From NCBI RefSeq assembly GCF_030407765.1, contig NZ_JASDCU010000007.1:92338-156337 (forward strand): a DNA stretch of 64,000 nt, read 5' to 3'. The translations under genes and the position numbers were made by a program. The notes under the pieces are model-generated. The model searched no databases, was not told where the DNA came from, and saw only the letters and a program-made list of their open reading frames with translations. Source of the DNA: Microbacterium sp. APC 3901. Its GTDB lineage: Bacteria > Actinomycetota > Actinomycetes > Actinomycetales > Microbacteriaceae. Positions 7,486 to 15,530 of the stretch are shown one piece after another; the first letter of the stretch is position 1, and every line of letters starts with the position of its first letter.

Positions 7486-8793
7486 TCAGTCGACCAGCTC
7501 GTTCAGGAGCTTGACCGCGGCATCCCAGGCGCCCTGCGTGTCGGTGTCGCCGCGGTCGAGGCCGCTGAGGGCCGGACCGAAGACGTTCTCCTGGATCACC
7601 GAGTCATCGGCGCCCTTGAACTGCGCCACGACGCCCTTCGCACGCTCGGCGAGGATGGCGCCGGTAGGCGCGTCGTTGAAGAACGCGTTCGGCGTCGCCT
7701 CTGCAGAGAGCGTCTCCTGCGCCTCGACGGTGGAGGGGAAGTTGCCCGCGGCGGCGGACTGCTTGACCTGCTGCTCGGGCTGCGTCAGCCAGTCGGCCAG
7801 GTCGGCCGCGGCTTCCTTGTGCTGCGAGCTCTCGGGGATCGACAGGAAGGCGCCACCCCAGTTGGCTGCTCCTCCGGGGAACACGTCGGCGAAGTCCCAG
7901 CCGGTCGCAGCATCGCCGCCGCCGGCCTCGACCTGTCCCTGCACGACTCCGAGCATCCATCCGGGGCAGACGAACGTGGCGAAGGTGCCGTCGACGAACG
8001 ACTTGCCGCCGTTCCAGTCCCACGCGGTCTGGGCGGCGGACTGGCCGCCCTCGGTCGCGGCGCCGAGCAGTTCGAAGCGCTCCTTGAGCTCGGCGTTGTC
8101 CTCGACGTTCAGCTCGCCGTCGGAGGTGTAGTACCCCTCGTCGAGCTGGTTCACCATGGCGTTCCAGACGAAGCCGGAGTGGTCGTACCAGGCCTTGCCG
8201 GTCTTCGCCGTGTACTCGGCGCCCACCGCGAAGTAGTTCTCCCAGTCACCGTTGAGCAGCTCTGCGACCGACTCGCGATCGCTGGGCAGACCCGCAGCCT
8301 CGAAGGCGGCGCCGTTGTAGCAGATGCCGCTCGGACCGATGTCGGTGCCGTAGCCGATCACGCGGCCCTCGGCATCCGTCGCCTGTCCGTACTTCCAGTC
8401 GACCCAGTCGGCCTTGCGGTCTTCGATGCCGTAGTCGCGCAGGTCGACGAAGGTGTCGGAGACGTCCATGATGGCGCCGAGCCAGCCCTCTTCGATCGCG
8501 ACGACGTCGCTGAGACCCGAGCCTGCGGCGATCTTCGTGAACGCGTCGGTGCGGGCGTTTCCGCCGGTGTCGATGTTGGTCGCCTCGATCGTGACGTTCG
8601 GGTTCGCCTTCTCGTACTCGTCGTAGAGGTCGTCGTATCCGAAGGTGCCGAACGTGGTGACGGTCAGCGTGACCTTCTCGTCGCCGGTGGCGCTGTCTCC
8701 GGAGTCGGAAGAGGCGCAGCCGGCGAGCGCCAGGGCGGAGACGGATGCGACGGCTGCTGTCGTCAGGATCCGCTTGCGGGCACGTGTGTTCAC
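7486..8793 (-). CDS. cebE: sugar ABC transporter solute-binding lipoprotein (CebE type)
   Basis: A 435-residue lipoprotein: basic N-terminus, hydrophobic stretch and lipobox LAGC with the lipidated Cys at 26, then a family 1 solute-binding fold (VTLTVTTFGTFGYDDLYDEYEKANPNVTIEATN...). It would capture cellobiose or cellodextrins outside the membrane. The GTG at 8793 has AGGAG 7 nt upstream. It is the first gene of the operon, directly behind the two CebR-type boxes. Substrate is inferred from the operator and the GH1 gene; other beta-glucosides are possible. Confidence 0.88.
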   Translation of the reverse strand: MNTRARKRILTTAAVASVSALALAGCASSDSGDSATGDEKVTLTVTTFGTFGYDDLYDEYEKANPNVTIEATNIDTGGNARTDAFTKIAAGSGLSDVVAIEEGWLGAIMDVSDTFVDLRDYGIEDRKADWVDWKYGQATDAEGRVIGYGTDIGPSGICYNGAAFEAAGLPSDRESVAELLNGDWENYFAVGAEYTAKTGKAWYDHSGFVWNAMVNQLDEGYYTSDGELNVEDNAELKERFELLGAATEGGQSAAQTAWDWNGGKSFVDGTFATFVCPGWMLGVVQGQVEAGGGDAATGWDFADVFPGGAANWGGAFLSIPESSQHKEAAADLADWLTQPEQQVKQSAAAGNFPSTVEAQETLSAEATPNAFFNDAPTGAILAERAKGVVAQFKGADDSVIQENVFGPALSGLDRGDTDTQGAWDAAVKLLNELVD

Positions 8794-8853
8794 AGTTCAC
8801 TCCTTTGTGGTGGGTGGTGCTGGTGGTGTTCGGGGCGATGCACGGGGCTCTCG

Positions 8854-8867
8854 TGGGAGCGCTCCCA
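8854..8867. promoter_or_regulatory. CebR/CelR operator 1
   Basis: The sequence TGGGAGCGCTCCCA is a perfect 14-bp palindrome identical to the box described for CelR of Thermobifida fusca and CebR of Streptomyces. It lies 61 nt upstream of the cebE start. Confidence 0.9.
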
Positions 8868-8887
8868 TGCATTGATGAGAGACTCTA

Positions 8888-8901
8888 TGGGAGCGCTCCC
8901 A
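8888..8901. promoter_or_regulatory. CebR/CelR operator 2
   Basis: A second perfect TGGGAGCGCTCCCA box, extended to a 16-bp palindrome by one base each side. Its centre is 34 bp (about three helical turns) from operator 1, which would suit cooperative binding. It also lies only 38 nt upstream of the divergent apt start. Confidence 0.9.
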
Positions 8902-8938
8902 TGAAGTCAAGCCCCCGGCGTTGACGTACCCTTGACCG

Positions 8939-9469
8939 GTGCCAGACACCGAACTCTCCCCCGCCCTCGTCCGCGCCGAATCGCTGATCCGCAGCATCCC
9001 GGACTACCCGGAAGAGGGGATCATCTTCCGGGACATCACCCCGCTGCTCGCCGACGCCGAGGCCCTCCAGGCCACGACCGACGCGATCATCGCGCCGTTC
9101 GCGGGGCAGTTCGACGTGGTCGCGGGCATCGAGGCGCGAGGGTTCATCCTCGCCGGGGCCGCCGCGATCGCCGCAGGCGTGGGCCTCATCCCGATCCGCA
9201 AGGCCGGCAAGCTGCCCCGCCCCGCGGCATCCGTCGATTACGCCCTCGAATACGGCACCGCGACGATCGAGATGCACGACGACCTGCCCGCAGGGTCGCG
9301 CGTGCTGCTGATCGATGACGTGCTCGCCACGGGTGGCACGCTCGCCGCCGGGCGCGAGCTCGTGGAGCGCCTCGGCAGCCACGTCATCGGCATCTCGGTG
9401 CTGTTCGAGATCGACGGGCTGGGCGGCCGCGAGGCCATCGGCGACCTGCACACCGTCTTCCACGCCTGA
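8939..9469 (+). CDS. apt: adenine phosphoribosyltransferase
   Basis: A 176-residue cytosolic purine-salvage enzyme making AMP from adenine and PRPP. Landmarks are the family N-terminal block (IRSIPDYPEEGIIFRDITPLLAD), the GIEARGFILA segment, the RKAGKLPRP loop and the PRPP-binding VLLIDDVLATGGTLAAG. The GTG start has no clear ribosome site, so the message may be leaderless. It is divergent from cebE and shares the gap that holds the CebR boxes. Confidence 0.92.
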   Translation: MPDTELSPALVRAESLIRSIPDYPEEGIIFRDITPLLADAEALQATTDAIIAPFAGQFDVVAGIEARGFILAGAAAIAAGVGLIPIRKAGKLPRPAASVDYALEYGTATIEMHDDLPAGSRVLLIDDVLATGGTLAAGRELVERLGSHVIGISVLFEIDGLGGREAIGDLHTVFHA

Positions 9470-9550
9470 GCCTCGTCACCACGCGAATCGAGCGAGTCTC
9501 GAGCCGGTAGACTGGTGGCGCCCGTCCGCCCGCGACTTCCGGAGCCGTTC

Positions 9551-9799
9551 ATGCCCACCATCGTCGTCGACGTCATGCCCAAGCCCGAACTGCTCGACCC
9601 GCAGGGGAAGGCCGTCTCCGGCGCATTCTCCCGTCTGGGCGTCGAGGGCTTCACCGATGTCCGCATCGGCAAGCGCTTCGAGCTCACCGTCGAGGGCGAG
9701 GTCACCGACGAGATCCTCGCCGAGGCCCGTCGCCTCGCCGACGAGGTGCTCTCCAACTCCGTGATCGAAGACGTCGTGGGCATCGAGGTCGCCGAGTGA
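9551..9799 (+). CDS. purS: phosphoribosylformylglycinamidine synthase subunit PurS
   Basis: An 82-residue protein covering the whole PurS family ([26 protein letters not shown]...GKRFEL...). PurS links the glutaminase PurQ and synthase PurL in purine synthesis. The ATG at 9551 has GGAG 6 nt upstream; a longer frame from 9515 adds no conserved sequence. A TAGACT -10-like element lies at 9508-9513. Its stop overlaps the purQ start. purL is not in the window. Confidence 0.93.
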   Translation: MPTIVVDVMPKPELLDPQGKAVSGAFSRLGVEGFTDVRIGKRFELTVEGEVTDEILAEARRLADEVLSNSVIEDVVGIEVAE

Positions 9800-10503
9800 C
9801 CACGCGTATCGGGGTCATCACCTTCCCCGGCTCGCTCGACGACCGCGACGCGCAGCGCGCCGTCCGCATCGCCGGCGCCGAGCCCGTCGCCCTCTGGCAC
9901 GGCTCGCACGACCTCGAAGGCGTCGATGCTCTCGTGCTGCCGGGTGGCTTCAGCTATGGCGACTATCTGCGCGCCGGAGCGATCGCCGCGCTGTCGCCGA
10001 TCATGAGCGAAGTCAAGGACGCGGCCGCCAAGGGCATGCCGATCCTCGGCATCTGCAACGGCTTCCAGATGCTCGTCGAAGCACATCTGCTGCCCGGCGG
10101 TCTGATCCGTAACGACCACCAGCACTTCGTGCGTCGTGATCAGAAGCTCATCGTCGAGAACTCCGACACCGCGTGGACCAACCGCTTCCGCACGGGCCAG
10201 GAGATCACGATCCCGCTGAAGAACGCCGACGGCGGCTACATCGCCGACGAAGAGACGCTCGACCGCCTCGAGGGCGAGGGTCTCGTGGCGTTCCGCTATG
10301 CAGGCGTCAACCCCAACGGCTCGCTGCGCGACATCGCCGGACTCACCAACGAGGCGGGCAACGTCGTGGGGCTCATGCCGCACCCCGAGCACGCCACCGA
10401 GGCCGGCTTCGGTCCCGACACCTCGGCCGCCATGCGCTCAGGCCTCGACGGACTCGACTTCTTCACGAGCGCGGTCGCCGCGGTCGCCCGCGTCGCCGCA
10501 TAA
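9796..10503 (+). CDS. purQ: phosphoribosylformylglycinamidine synthase subunit PurQ
   Basis: A 235-residue class I glutamine amidotransferase supplying ammonia for FGAM synthesis. The nucleophile Cys87 sits in GICNGFQ, the His-Glu of the triad in MPHPEHA near residue 195, and the family motif [16 protein letters not shown] at about 49-64. The GTG start overlaps the purS stop (GTGA), indicating coupled translation. Confidence 0.95.
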   Translation: MTTRIGVITFPGSLDDRDAQRAVRIAGAEPVALWHGSHDLEGVDALVLPGGFSYGDYLRAGAIAALSPIMSEVKDAAAKGMPILGICNGFQMLVEAHLLPGGLIRNDHQHFVRRDQKLIVENSDTAWTNRFRTGQEITIPLKNADGGYIADEETLDRLEGEGLVAFRYAGVNPNGSLRDIAGLTNEAGNVVGLMPHPEHATEAGFGPDTSAAMRSGLDGLDFFTSAVAAVARVAA

Positions 10504-10521
10504 GCACCGCGCCCGGCGCAC

Positions 10522-10614
10522 CCCGCACGCAGCCGGGGTCACTTCCGCACGCCCGCACGCAGCCGGGGTCAGTTTCGCACCCGAATCGCCCGAATCGGAT
10601 GCGTTATTGACCCC
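10522..10614. repeat. tandem-plus-inverted intergenic repeat
   Basis: The unit CCCGCACGCAGCCGGGGTCA occurs twice with a 30-nt period (10522 and 10552). It is followed by an inverted partial copy: 10565-10579 pairs with 10600-10614 at 12 of 15 positions. It lies between the convergent purQ and six-hairpin protein genes. Confidence 0.7.
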
Positions 10615-10675
10615 GCATCGAGCCGAGGACGCGTTTCGGCCACGCAACCGAGCCGACGGAAGTCCGTGCCTGCGG

Positions 10676-11932
10676 TCAGTCGACGGGAAGGCTGAAGGGG
10701 TTGTTCCCGGCGGCCGCGAGCAGGTACCACGCCGTCGCGCCGGTGTGCAGGCTGGCGTAGTAGAGATCGCCGAAGCCCGAGTCGAGACCGTCGGTCGACG
10801 TCGCGACGATCCCCTTGCCATCGCCGTTCGGGGCATCGCGCTGGGCAAGACGGATGCTGCTCAGCAGCGACTCCACCCGGTCGGCGTCGCCGACGGCGTC
10901 GCGCAGCGTGAGCGCGAGCGCCAGGTGGCCCGACCCCTCGAACCACACCTTCGACACATCGGCATCGCTGATCGATGCCCCCTGGTACTGCCCGTCGGTG
11001 GCGATCAGATTGGCGAGCGTCCAGTCCAGCGAGACGTCGTACCGCGGGTCACCGGTGGCGATCGAGCTCCAGGTCTGCGCGTCGAGCGGGATCGGGCGGG
11101 TGTTGACCGTCGAACCGTCCAGCAGCGTGCCCGTGTCGACACGACCGTCAGCGCTCTGCATCGCCGTCACGAAGGTCGCGGCGATGGCGGCCCGGTCGGC
11201 CCACACCGAGTCACCCGTGAGCTGGGAGAGCTGGGTGAAGAAGCCCGCGATGTCGGTGTTGTGCTCGGTCGACTTCCATTCCAGCGACGAGCCGTTCTCG
11301 AGCTGGCCACCGGTGTAGCCGTATGGCGCACGCTCCATGTCGGCGGTGTTCGTCTGGATCCATTCGGCGATCCGGAGCGCTCCGTCGAGATACTTCTGCT
11401 CGCCGGTGGCGTGGAACAACCGGGCGAGGGCCATGCCCGTCCATGCCTGATTGCCGGTGAAGGTGCCGGGCCCGGTGATCTCGATGCGCCCCTGACGGAT
11501 GCCGTGCGGCTCGTACGACGTGCGAACCCGACCGTCGCCGATCGGATCACCGGCCTGCACGAAGAGCAGCGTGTCGCCGACGGCCTGCGCACGGCGGATG
11601 TCGTCAGGAAGCCCGCGCGCGGTGTACGCGATCACGACGAGAGCATCGTCGTACACGAAGGACGGGGTGAAGTCCCACGTCGGGAGGTCGGTGAAGAAGC
11701 CGCCCTGGTAGCTGCGAGGAAGGCAGTGCCCGGCGCCGTCGCAGAACTCGTCGACGCGCGCGTCGAGGAACTCGTAGGCGAGGGAGACCGAGAGGCTGGG
11801 GTCCGGCGCGGCCGTGGGGTCTTCGGCGGGGCCATCACCGGAGGCTGCGGTCGTCGCGCCCGCGACCAGCGCCGCGGCGACGAGCGCGGCGGCGACCACC
11901 CATGGCGCGGAACGGCGCGGCGAACCCGACAT
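10676..11932 (-). CDS. secreted six-hairpin glycosidase-like protein
   Basis: A 418-residue protein with an N-terminal signal or anchor (WVVAAALVAAALVAGATTAASG, about 10-31) and then repeated helical hairpins rich in aromatic and acidic residues (GGFFTDLPTWDFTPSFVYDDALVVIAY, GNQAWTGMALARLFHATGEQKYLDGALRIAEWI, WKSTEHNTDIAGFFTQL), which resembles the (alpha/alpha)6 six-hairpin glycosidase superfamily. The ATG at 11932 has GAGGGGG 5 nt upstream. I cannot assign a family number or substrate. Asp and Glu in EHNTD and TWDF are candidate catalytic positions only by inference. Confidence 0.65.
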   Translation of the reverse strand: MSGSPRRSAPWVVAAALVAAALVAGATTAASGDGPAEDPTAAPDPSLSVSLAYEFLDARVDEFCDGAGHCLPRSYQGGFFTDLPTWDFTPSFVYDDALVVIAYTARGLPDDIRRAQAVGDTLLFVQAGDPIGDGRVRTSYEPHGIRQGRIEITGPGTFTGNQAWTGMALARLFHATGEQKYLDGALRIAEWIQTNTADMERAPYGYTGGQLENGSSLEWKSTEHNTDIAGFFTQLSQLTGDSVWADRAAIAATFVTAMQSADGRVDTGTLLDGSTVNTRPIPLDAQTWSSIATGDPRYDVSLDWTLANLIATDGQYQGASISDADVSKVWFEGSGHLALALTLRDAVGDADRVESLLSSIRLAQRDAPNGDGKGIVATSTDGLDSGFGDLYYASLHTGATAWYLLAAAGNNPFSLPVD

Positions 11933-12002
11933 CACGACCCCCTCGGTCAGAACCGCGGCCCGAGAGATCGGTCCGCCGGCGACCAGAAGGTCACAACCAA
12001 AA

Positions 12003-12018
12003 TGCTGGCATACCAGCA
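12003..12018. promoter_or_regulatory. inverted repeat upstream of the six-hairpin gene
   Basis: TGCTGG-CATA-CCAGCA has 6-bp perfect arms and lies about 70 nt upstream of the start at 11932. It could be an operator; no adjacent regulator gene matches it. Confidence 0.35.
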
Positions 12019-12151
12019 AGTCCACCCGGAAGGCCCGAAGGTCTAGTCTTTCGCCCTGGCCGGCGTGTCGGCCCGGGATGCGCGCGGGGCACCCGCGACG
12101 CCATCCGACGCCCCGGCACGCCCGCCGAGAACCTCCGAGACCCGCGACGAG

Positions 12152-12580
12152 CTAGCCGAGCGCCGGCGGCCAGACGCCGATGATCAGCGCCATGACCACG
12201 ATCGTGACGAGCTCGTGGGCGATGTTCATGACGGTCAGTGAGTTCGGACGCCCCTCGAACGCATCGTGGGTGATGAACCGGGCGGCCGTGAATCCGGCCC
12301 ACAGCAGCACACCGGTGACGACAGCGGCCCAGAAGAACGAGCCGTCGTAGAAATGCCAGGCGATGGCGGATGCTCCGGCCAGCACCCAGGCCGTCGCGAA
12401 GCTCACGAACACGGTGGTGATGATCGCCATCGTCGCACTCGAGCCCGGCCGGTCCATGTCGACGTTCGCGAGCTTCGACCAGCGCGTTCCGAACACCTTC
12501 GGGGAGTACCAGATCGTGCCGACGATCATGCTCGACGCGGTCGCGAGCAGGACGGCCCAGTAGTTGATCTCGGGAACCAT
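12152..12580 (-). CDS. DUF1761 small membrane protein
   Basis: A 142-residue protein with four hydrophobic segments (about 7-23, 50-73, 82-100, 120-138). The N-terminal INYWAVLLATASSMIVGTIWYSPKVFGTRW matches the DUF1761 signature with its Asn, Trp-Tyr and Phe-Gly positions. The ATG at 12580 has GGAGG 5 nt upstream. Function unknown. It is divergent from the alpha-glucosidase gene and may share its promoter region. Confidence 0.75.
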   Translation of the reverse strand: MVPEINYWAVLLATASSMIVGTIWYSPKVFGTRWSKLANVDMDRPGSSATMAIITTVFVSFATAWVLAGASAIAWHFYDGSFFWAAVVTGVLLWAGFTAARFITHDAFEGRPNSLTVMNIAHELVTIVVMALIIGVWPPALG

Positions 12581-12659
12581 GACAGCCTCCAGTCGTCAGT
12601 TGCCCGAAGCATACTCTTGGGCTGCAAGTCGCCGTGGACCGCCGCGGAATACTGCTCTC

Positions 12660-12673
12660 TCGAATCGATTCGA
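12660..12673. promoter_or_regulatory. LacI-type operator, distal
   Basis: TCGAATCGATTCGA is a perfect 14-bp palindrome with the LacI-family core AANCGNTT. Its centre is 32 bp upstream of the second operator, about three helical turns. Confidence 0.5.
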
Positions 12674-12691
12674 TCGCAATGGTGGCAGACC

Positions 12692-12705
12692 TGCAAGCGT
12701 TTGCA
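12692..12705. promoter_or_regulatory. LacI-type operator, proximal
   Basis: TGCAAGCGTTTGCA matches its own complement at 12 of 14 positions and fits the LacI/MalR-type GCAANCGNTTGC pattern. It lies 13 nt upstream of the alpha-glucosidase start, where binding would block transcription or initiation. Confidence 0.65.
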
Positions 12706-12718
12706 CTAATCTGATGCC

Positions 12719-14386
12719 ATGGCACAGCTTGAGCAGATCGCAGCCCCCGGTTCCGAGTGGTGGCGCACCGCCGTCATCTACCAGATCTACCCCCGTTCGT
12801 TCGCCGACGCCTCTGGCGACGGCATCGGCGACCTGCCCGGCATCACCAGCCGGCTCGACTCCCTGAAGGAGCTCGGCGTCGACGCGATCTGGCTGAGCCC
12901 GTTCATGACGAGCCCGCAGCGCGACGCAGGGTATGACGTGGCCGACTACCGAGACGTCGACCCGCTCTTCGGCACGCTCGATGACTTCGACACCATGCTC
13001 GACGCGGCGCACACGCGCGGCATCCGCGTGGTCGTCGACCTCGTCCCGAACCACTCGTCCGCGCAGCACGCCTGGTTCCAGGAGGCGCTGAAGGCAGCCC
13101 CCGGCAGCCCCGAACGCGCGCGCTACATCTTCCGCGACGGCAAGGGCGAGAACGGCGAACTCCCCCCGAACAACTGGGAGTCCGTCTTCGGCGGCGGCAT
13201 GTGGGAGCGCGTCACGGAGGCCGACGGCACGCCGGGCCAGTGGTACCTGCACATCTTCGACCCGACGCAGCCCGACTTCGACTGGAACAACGAAGAGGTG
13301 CGCGAGGAGTTCCGCTCGATCCTGCGCTTCTGGCTCGACCGTGGCGTCGACGGGTTCCGCGTCGACGTGGCTCACGGCATGATCAAGGCCGAGGGGCTCC
13401 CCGACTACACCCCGCCGGCCGACGCCGACTCGATGGGCGGCGGCGAGGCGAACGTGCCGTACTGGGGCCAGGACGGCGTGCACGACATCTACCGCGACTG
13501 GCACAAGGTGCTCGCCGAATACGACGGCGACCGCGCACTGTGCGGCGAGGCATGGATGCCGACGCTGAAGCAGACCGCGCTGTGGGTGCGCCCCGACGAG
13601 ATGCACCAGACGTTCAACTTCCCGTACCTGATGACCGAGTGGGACGCGAAGGCTCTGGGAGATGTCATCCGCGAGTCGCTCGACGCGTTCGGCGCAGTGG
13701 GTGCCCCGAGCACCTGGGTGCTGTCGAACCACGATGTCGTGCGCCACGCCTCGCGCCTCGCGCTCACCGCCGAGAACCCGCAGGGTGAGGGCATCGGCCC
13801 GAACACCCCGCACAAGCCCGACACCGCCATCGGGCTCGCCCGCGCCCGCGCGGCGACGACCGTGATGCTCGCGCTGCCCGGGTCGGCGTACCTGTACCAG
13901 GGTGAGGAACTCGGCCTGCCGGAGGCGATGGAGATCCCCGACGCCTTCCGCCAGGACCCGACCTGGTTCCGCACGAACGGCGAGCGCTACGGACGGGACG
14001 GATGCCGCGTGCCGCTGCCCTGGGAGGCGGATGCCCCGGCCTTCGGCTTCAACGACACCGGCGCGTCGTGGCTGCCGCAGCCGGCTGACTGGGCCTCGTA
14101 CTCGCGTGACGTCGAAGAGGTCGACCCCGCCTCGACGCTCGCGCTCTACAAGCGACTGCTCGCCGGACGCCGCGAGTACGGCTTCGGCAGCGGCTCACTC
14201 GTGTGGGAGGACGCAGGAGCCGATGCGGTGGCATTCCGCCGCGGCGATGTGCACGTGCTCGCGAACCTGGGCACCGAGCCGATCCCGCTGCCGGCCGGCG
14301 CTTTCGTGATCCTGCAGAGCCAGCTGTTCGACGGCGGCGCAGTTCCGGTCGACACGGCGGTCTGGTACACCACGACCGCAGCGTGA
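12719..14386 (+). CDS. GH13 alpha-glucosidase
   Basis: A 555-residue cytoplasmic GH13 enzyme of the oligo-1,6/alpha-glucosidase subgroup, acting on maltose or isomaltose-type oligosaccharides. It shows the four GH13 regions: VVVDLVPNHS (about 104-113), GFRVDVAHG with nucleophile Asp216, CGEAW with acid Glu277, and SNHDV with Asp339, plus the QIYPRSFADASGDGIGDLPG start typical of this subgroup. No signal peptide. It is preceded by two LacI-type operators and followed by its likely LacI regulator. No transporter is adjacent. Confidence 0.9.
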   Translation: MAQLEQIAAPGSEWWRTAVIYQIYPRSFADASGDGIGDLPGITSRLDSLKELGVDAIWLSPFMTSPQRDAGYDVADYRDVDPLFGTLDDFDTMLDAAHTRGIRVVVDLVPNHSSAQHAWFQEALKAAPGSPERARYIFRDGKGENGELPPNNWESVFGGGMWERVTEADGTPGQWYLHIFDPTQPDFDWNNEEVREEFRSILRFWLDRGVDGFRVDVAHGMIKAEGLPDYTPPADADSMGGGEANVPYWGQDGVHDIYRDWHKVLAEYDGDRALCGEAWMPTLKQTALWVRPDEMHQTFNFPYLMTEWDAKALGDVIRESLDAFGAVGAPSTWVLSNHDVVRHASRLALTAENPQGEGIGPNTPHKPDTAIGLARARAATTVMLALPGSAYLYQGEELGLPEAMEIPDAFRQDPTWFRTNGERYGRDGCRVPLPWEADAPAFGFNDTGASWLPQPADWASYSRDVEEVDPASTLALYKRLLAGRREYGFGSGSLVWEDAGADAVAFRRGDVHVLANLGTEPIPLPAGAFVILQSQLFDGGAVPVDTAVWYTTTAA

Positions 14387-14396
14387 CTTCGCATCA

Positions 14397-14459
14397 CGTT
14401 CCGGTCGCAGTTCGCGCCGCCCACGGCACCAGCCGGCGGCACGAACTGCGACCGGAACG
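14397..14459. repeat. long-armed inverted repeat (arm family GGTCGCAGTTCG)
   Basis: Perfect 18-bp arms (14397-14414 and 14442-14459, CGTTCCGGTCGCAGTTCG) that extend to about 25 bp with one mismatch. It begins 10 nt after the alpha-glucosidase stop and has the same arm sequence as the element at 7409-7469. It may terminate transcription before the LacI gene. Confidence 0.8.
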
Positions 14460-14476
14460 GCTCAGAGAGGAACTCC

Positions 14477-15484
14477 ATGGCGAGCATCGATGAAGTCGCC
14501 CGGCTCGCCGGCGTCTCGACCGCGACGGTCTCGCGCGCTCTGAGCGGCCGTGGCCACGTGTCGGAGTCGGCCCGCCAGCGCGTGCAGGAGGCGGCGTCGG
14601 CACTCGGCTACGTGGTGTCGTCCCGCGCCTCGAGCCTGGCGTCGGGTCGCACCCGCAACATCGGCGTGGTGGTGCCGTTTCTCGACCGCTGGTTCTTCAG
14701 CACGGTGCTGTCGGGGGTGTCGTCCGCCCTGATGCGCGAGGGCTACGACATCACTCTCTACAACATCACCGCCGACAAGGATGTGCGCCGCCACGTGTTC
14801 GACACGTTCCTGCGGCGGCAGCGGGTCGACGCCGTGATCGCGGTGTCGATCGAGCTCGACGCCGACGAGACGCAGCAACTGCTCGACCTCGGCCTGCCGG
14901 TGATCGCGATCGGCGGCCCGAACCCCAAGCTCGACACGCTCACCGTCGATGACGTCGCCGTCGCGCAGCTCGCCACGGAGCATCTGATCGGCCTGGGGCA
15001 CCACGACATCGCCCACATCGGGGCGAACCCCGAGTTCGACATCGACTTCCACATCCCGACGAACCGTCGCCTGGGGTTCGAGAAGGCACTGGCGAAGGCC
15101 GGCATCCCCTTGAATCCCGCGTTCCTCGAACCCGCTGACTTCACCGTGGAGGGCGGATACCGCGCGGCCAAGCAGCTGCTCGGGCGCCCGGGGCCCCGGC
15201 CCACCGCCGTCTTCGCGGCATCGGATGAGATGGCGATCGGCGCGATCCTCGCCGCCCGCGACCTCGGCTTCGCCGTGCCGGACGACCTCTCCATCGTCGG
15301 CATCGACGGCCATGAGCTCGGAGAGTTCTTCCGACTCAGCACCGTCGACCAGTTCCCTCTCGGCCAGGGTGAGCGCGCGGCGGATGCCGTGCTCGCCAGA
15401 CTCGCCGACGGAGAGGCGACCGGAATACCCGCAGAGCTCCCCTACGAGCTGAACGTCCGCGGAACGACCGCGCGACTCGTCTAG
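14477..15484 (+). CDS. LacI-family regulator (alpha-glucoside type)
   Basis: A 335-residue LacI repressor: HTH at residues 2-24 (SIDEVARLAGVSTATVSRALSGRG), hinge (SSRASSLASGRTRNIGVVVP), and ligand domain ending with the family block FAASDEMAIGAILAARDLGFAVPDDLSIVGIDG. GAGAGGAA precedes the ATG. It follows the GH13 gene on the same strand and is the natural candidate to bind the two operators in front of that gene. The inducer is probably an alpha-glucoside, by context only. Confidence 0.88.
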   Translation: MASIDEVARLAGVSTATVSRALSGRGHVSESARQRVQEAASALGYVVSSRASSLASGRTRNIGVVVPFLDRWFFSTVLSGVSSALMREGYDITLYNITADKDVRRHVFDTFLRRQRVDAVIAVSIELDADETQQLLDLGLPVIAIGGPNPKLDTLTVDDVAVAQLATEHLIGLGHHDIAHIGANPEFDIDFHIPTNRRLGFEKALAKAGIPLNPAFLEPADFTVEGGYRAAKQLLGRPGPRPTAVFAASDEMAIGAILAARDLGFAVPDDLSIVGIDGHELGEFFRLSTVDQFPLGQGERAADAVLARLADGEATGIPAELPYELNVRGTTARLV

Positions 15485-15530
15485 AACCGAAATACCACGG
15501 CGCCCTCCGGCATCCCGCCATACTGTTCCA

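Noticed and set aside
11375-11390. Another CebR-like box (GGAGCGCTCC) inside the six-hairpin gene
   Set aside because: It lacks the outer TGG/CCA bases of the operator and lies within coding sequence.
10569-12046. Long plus-strand open frame over the six-hairpin gene (10298-12046)
   Set aside because: It is antisense to a gene with a signal peptide, ribosome site and fold-like sequence; its translation is Arg/Gly/Val-rich without domain features, as expected of shadow frames in high-GC DNA.
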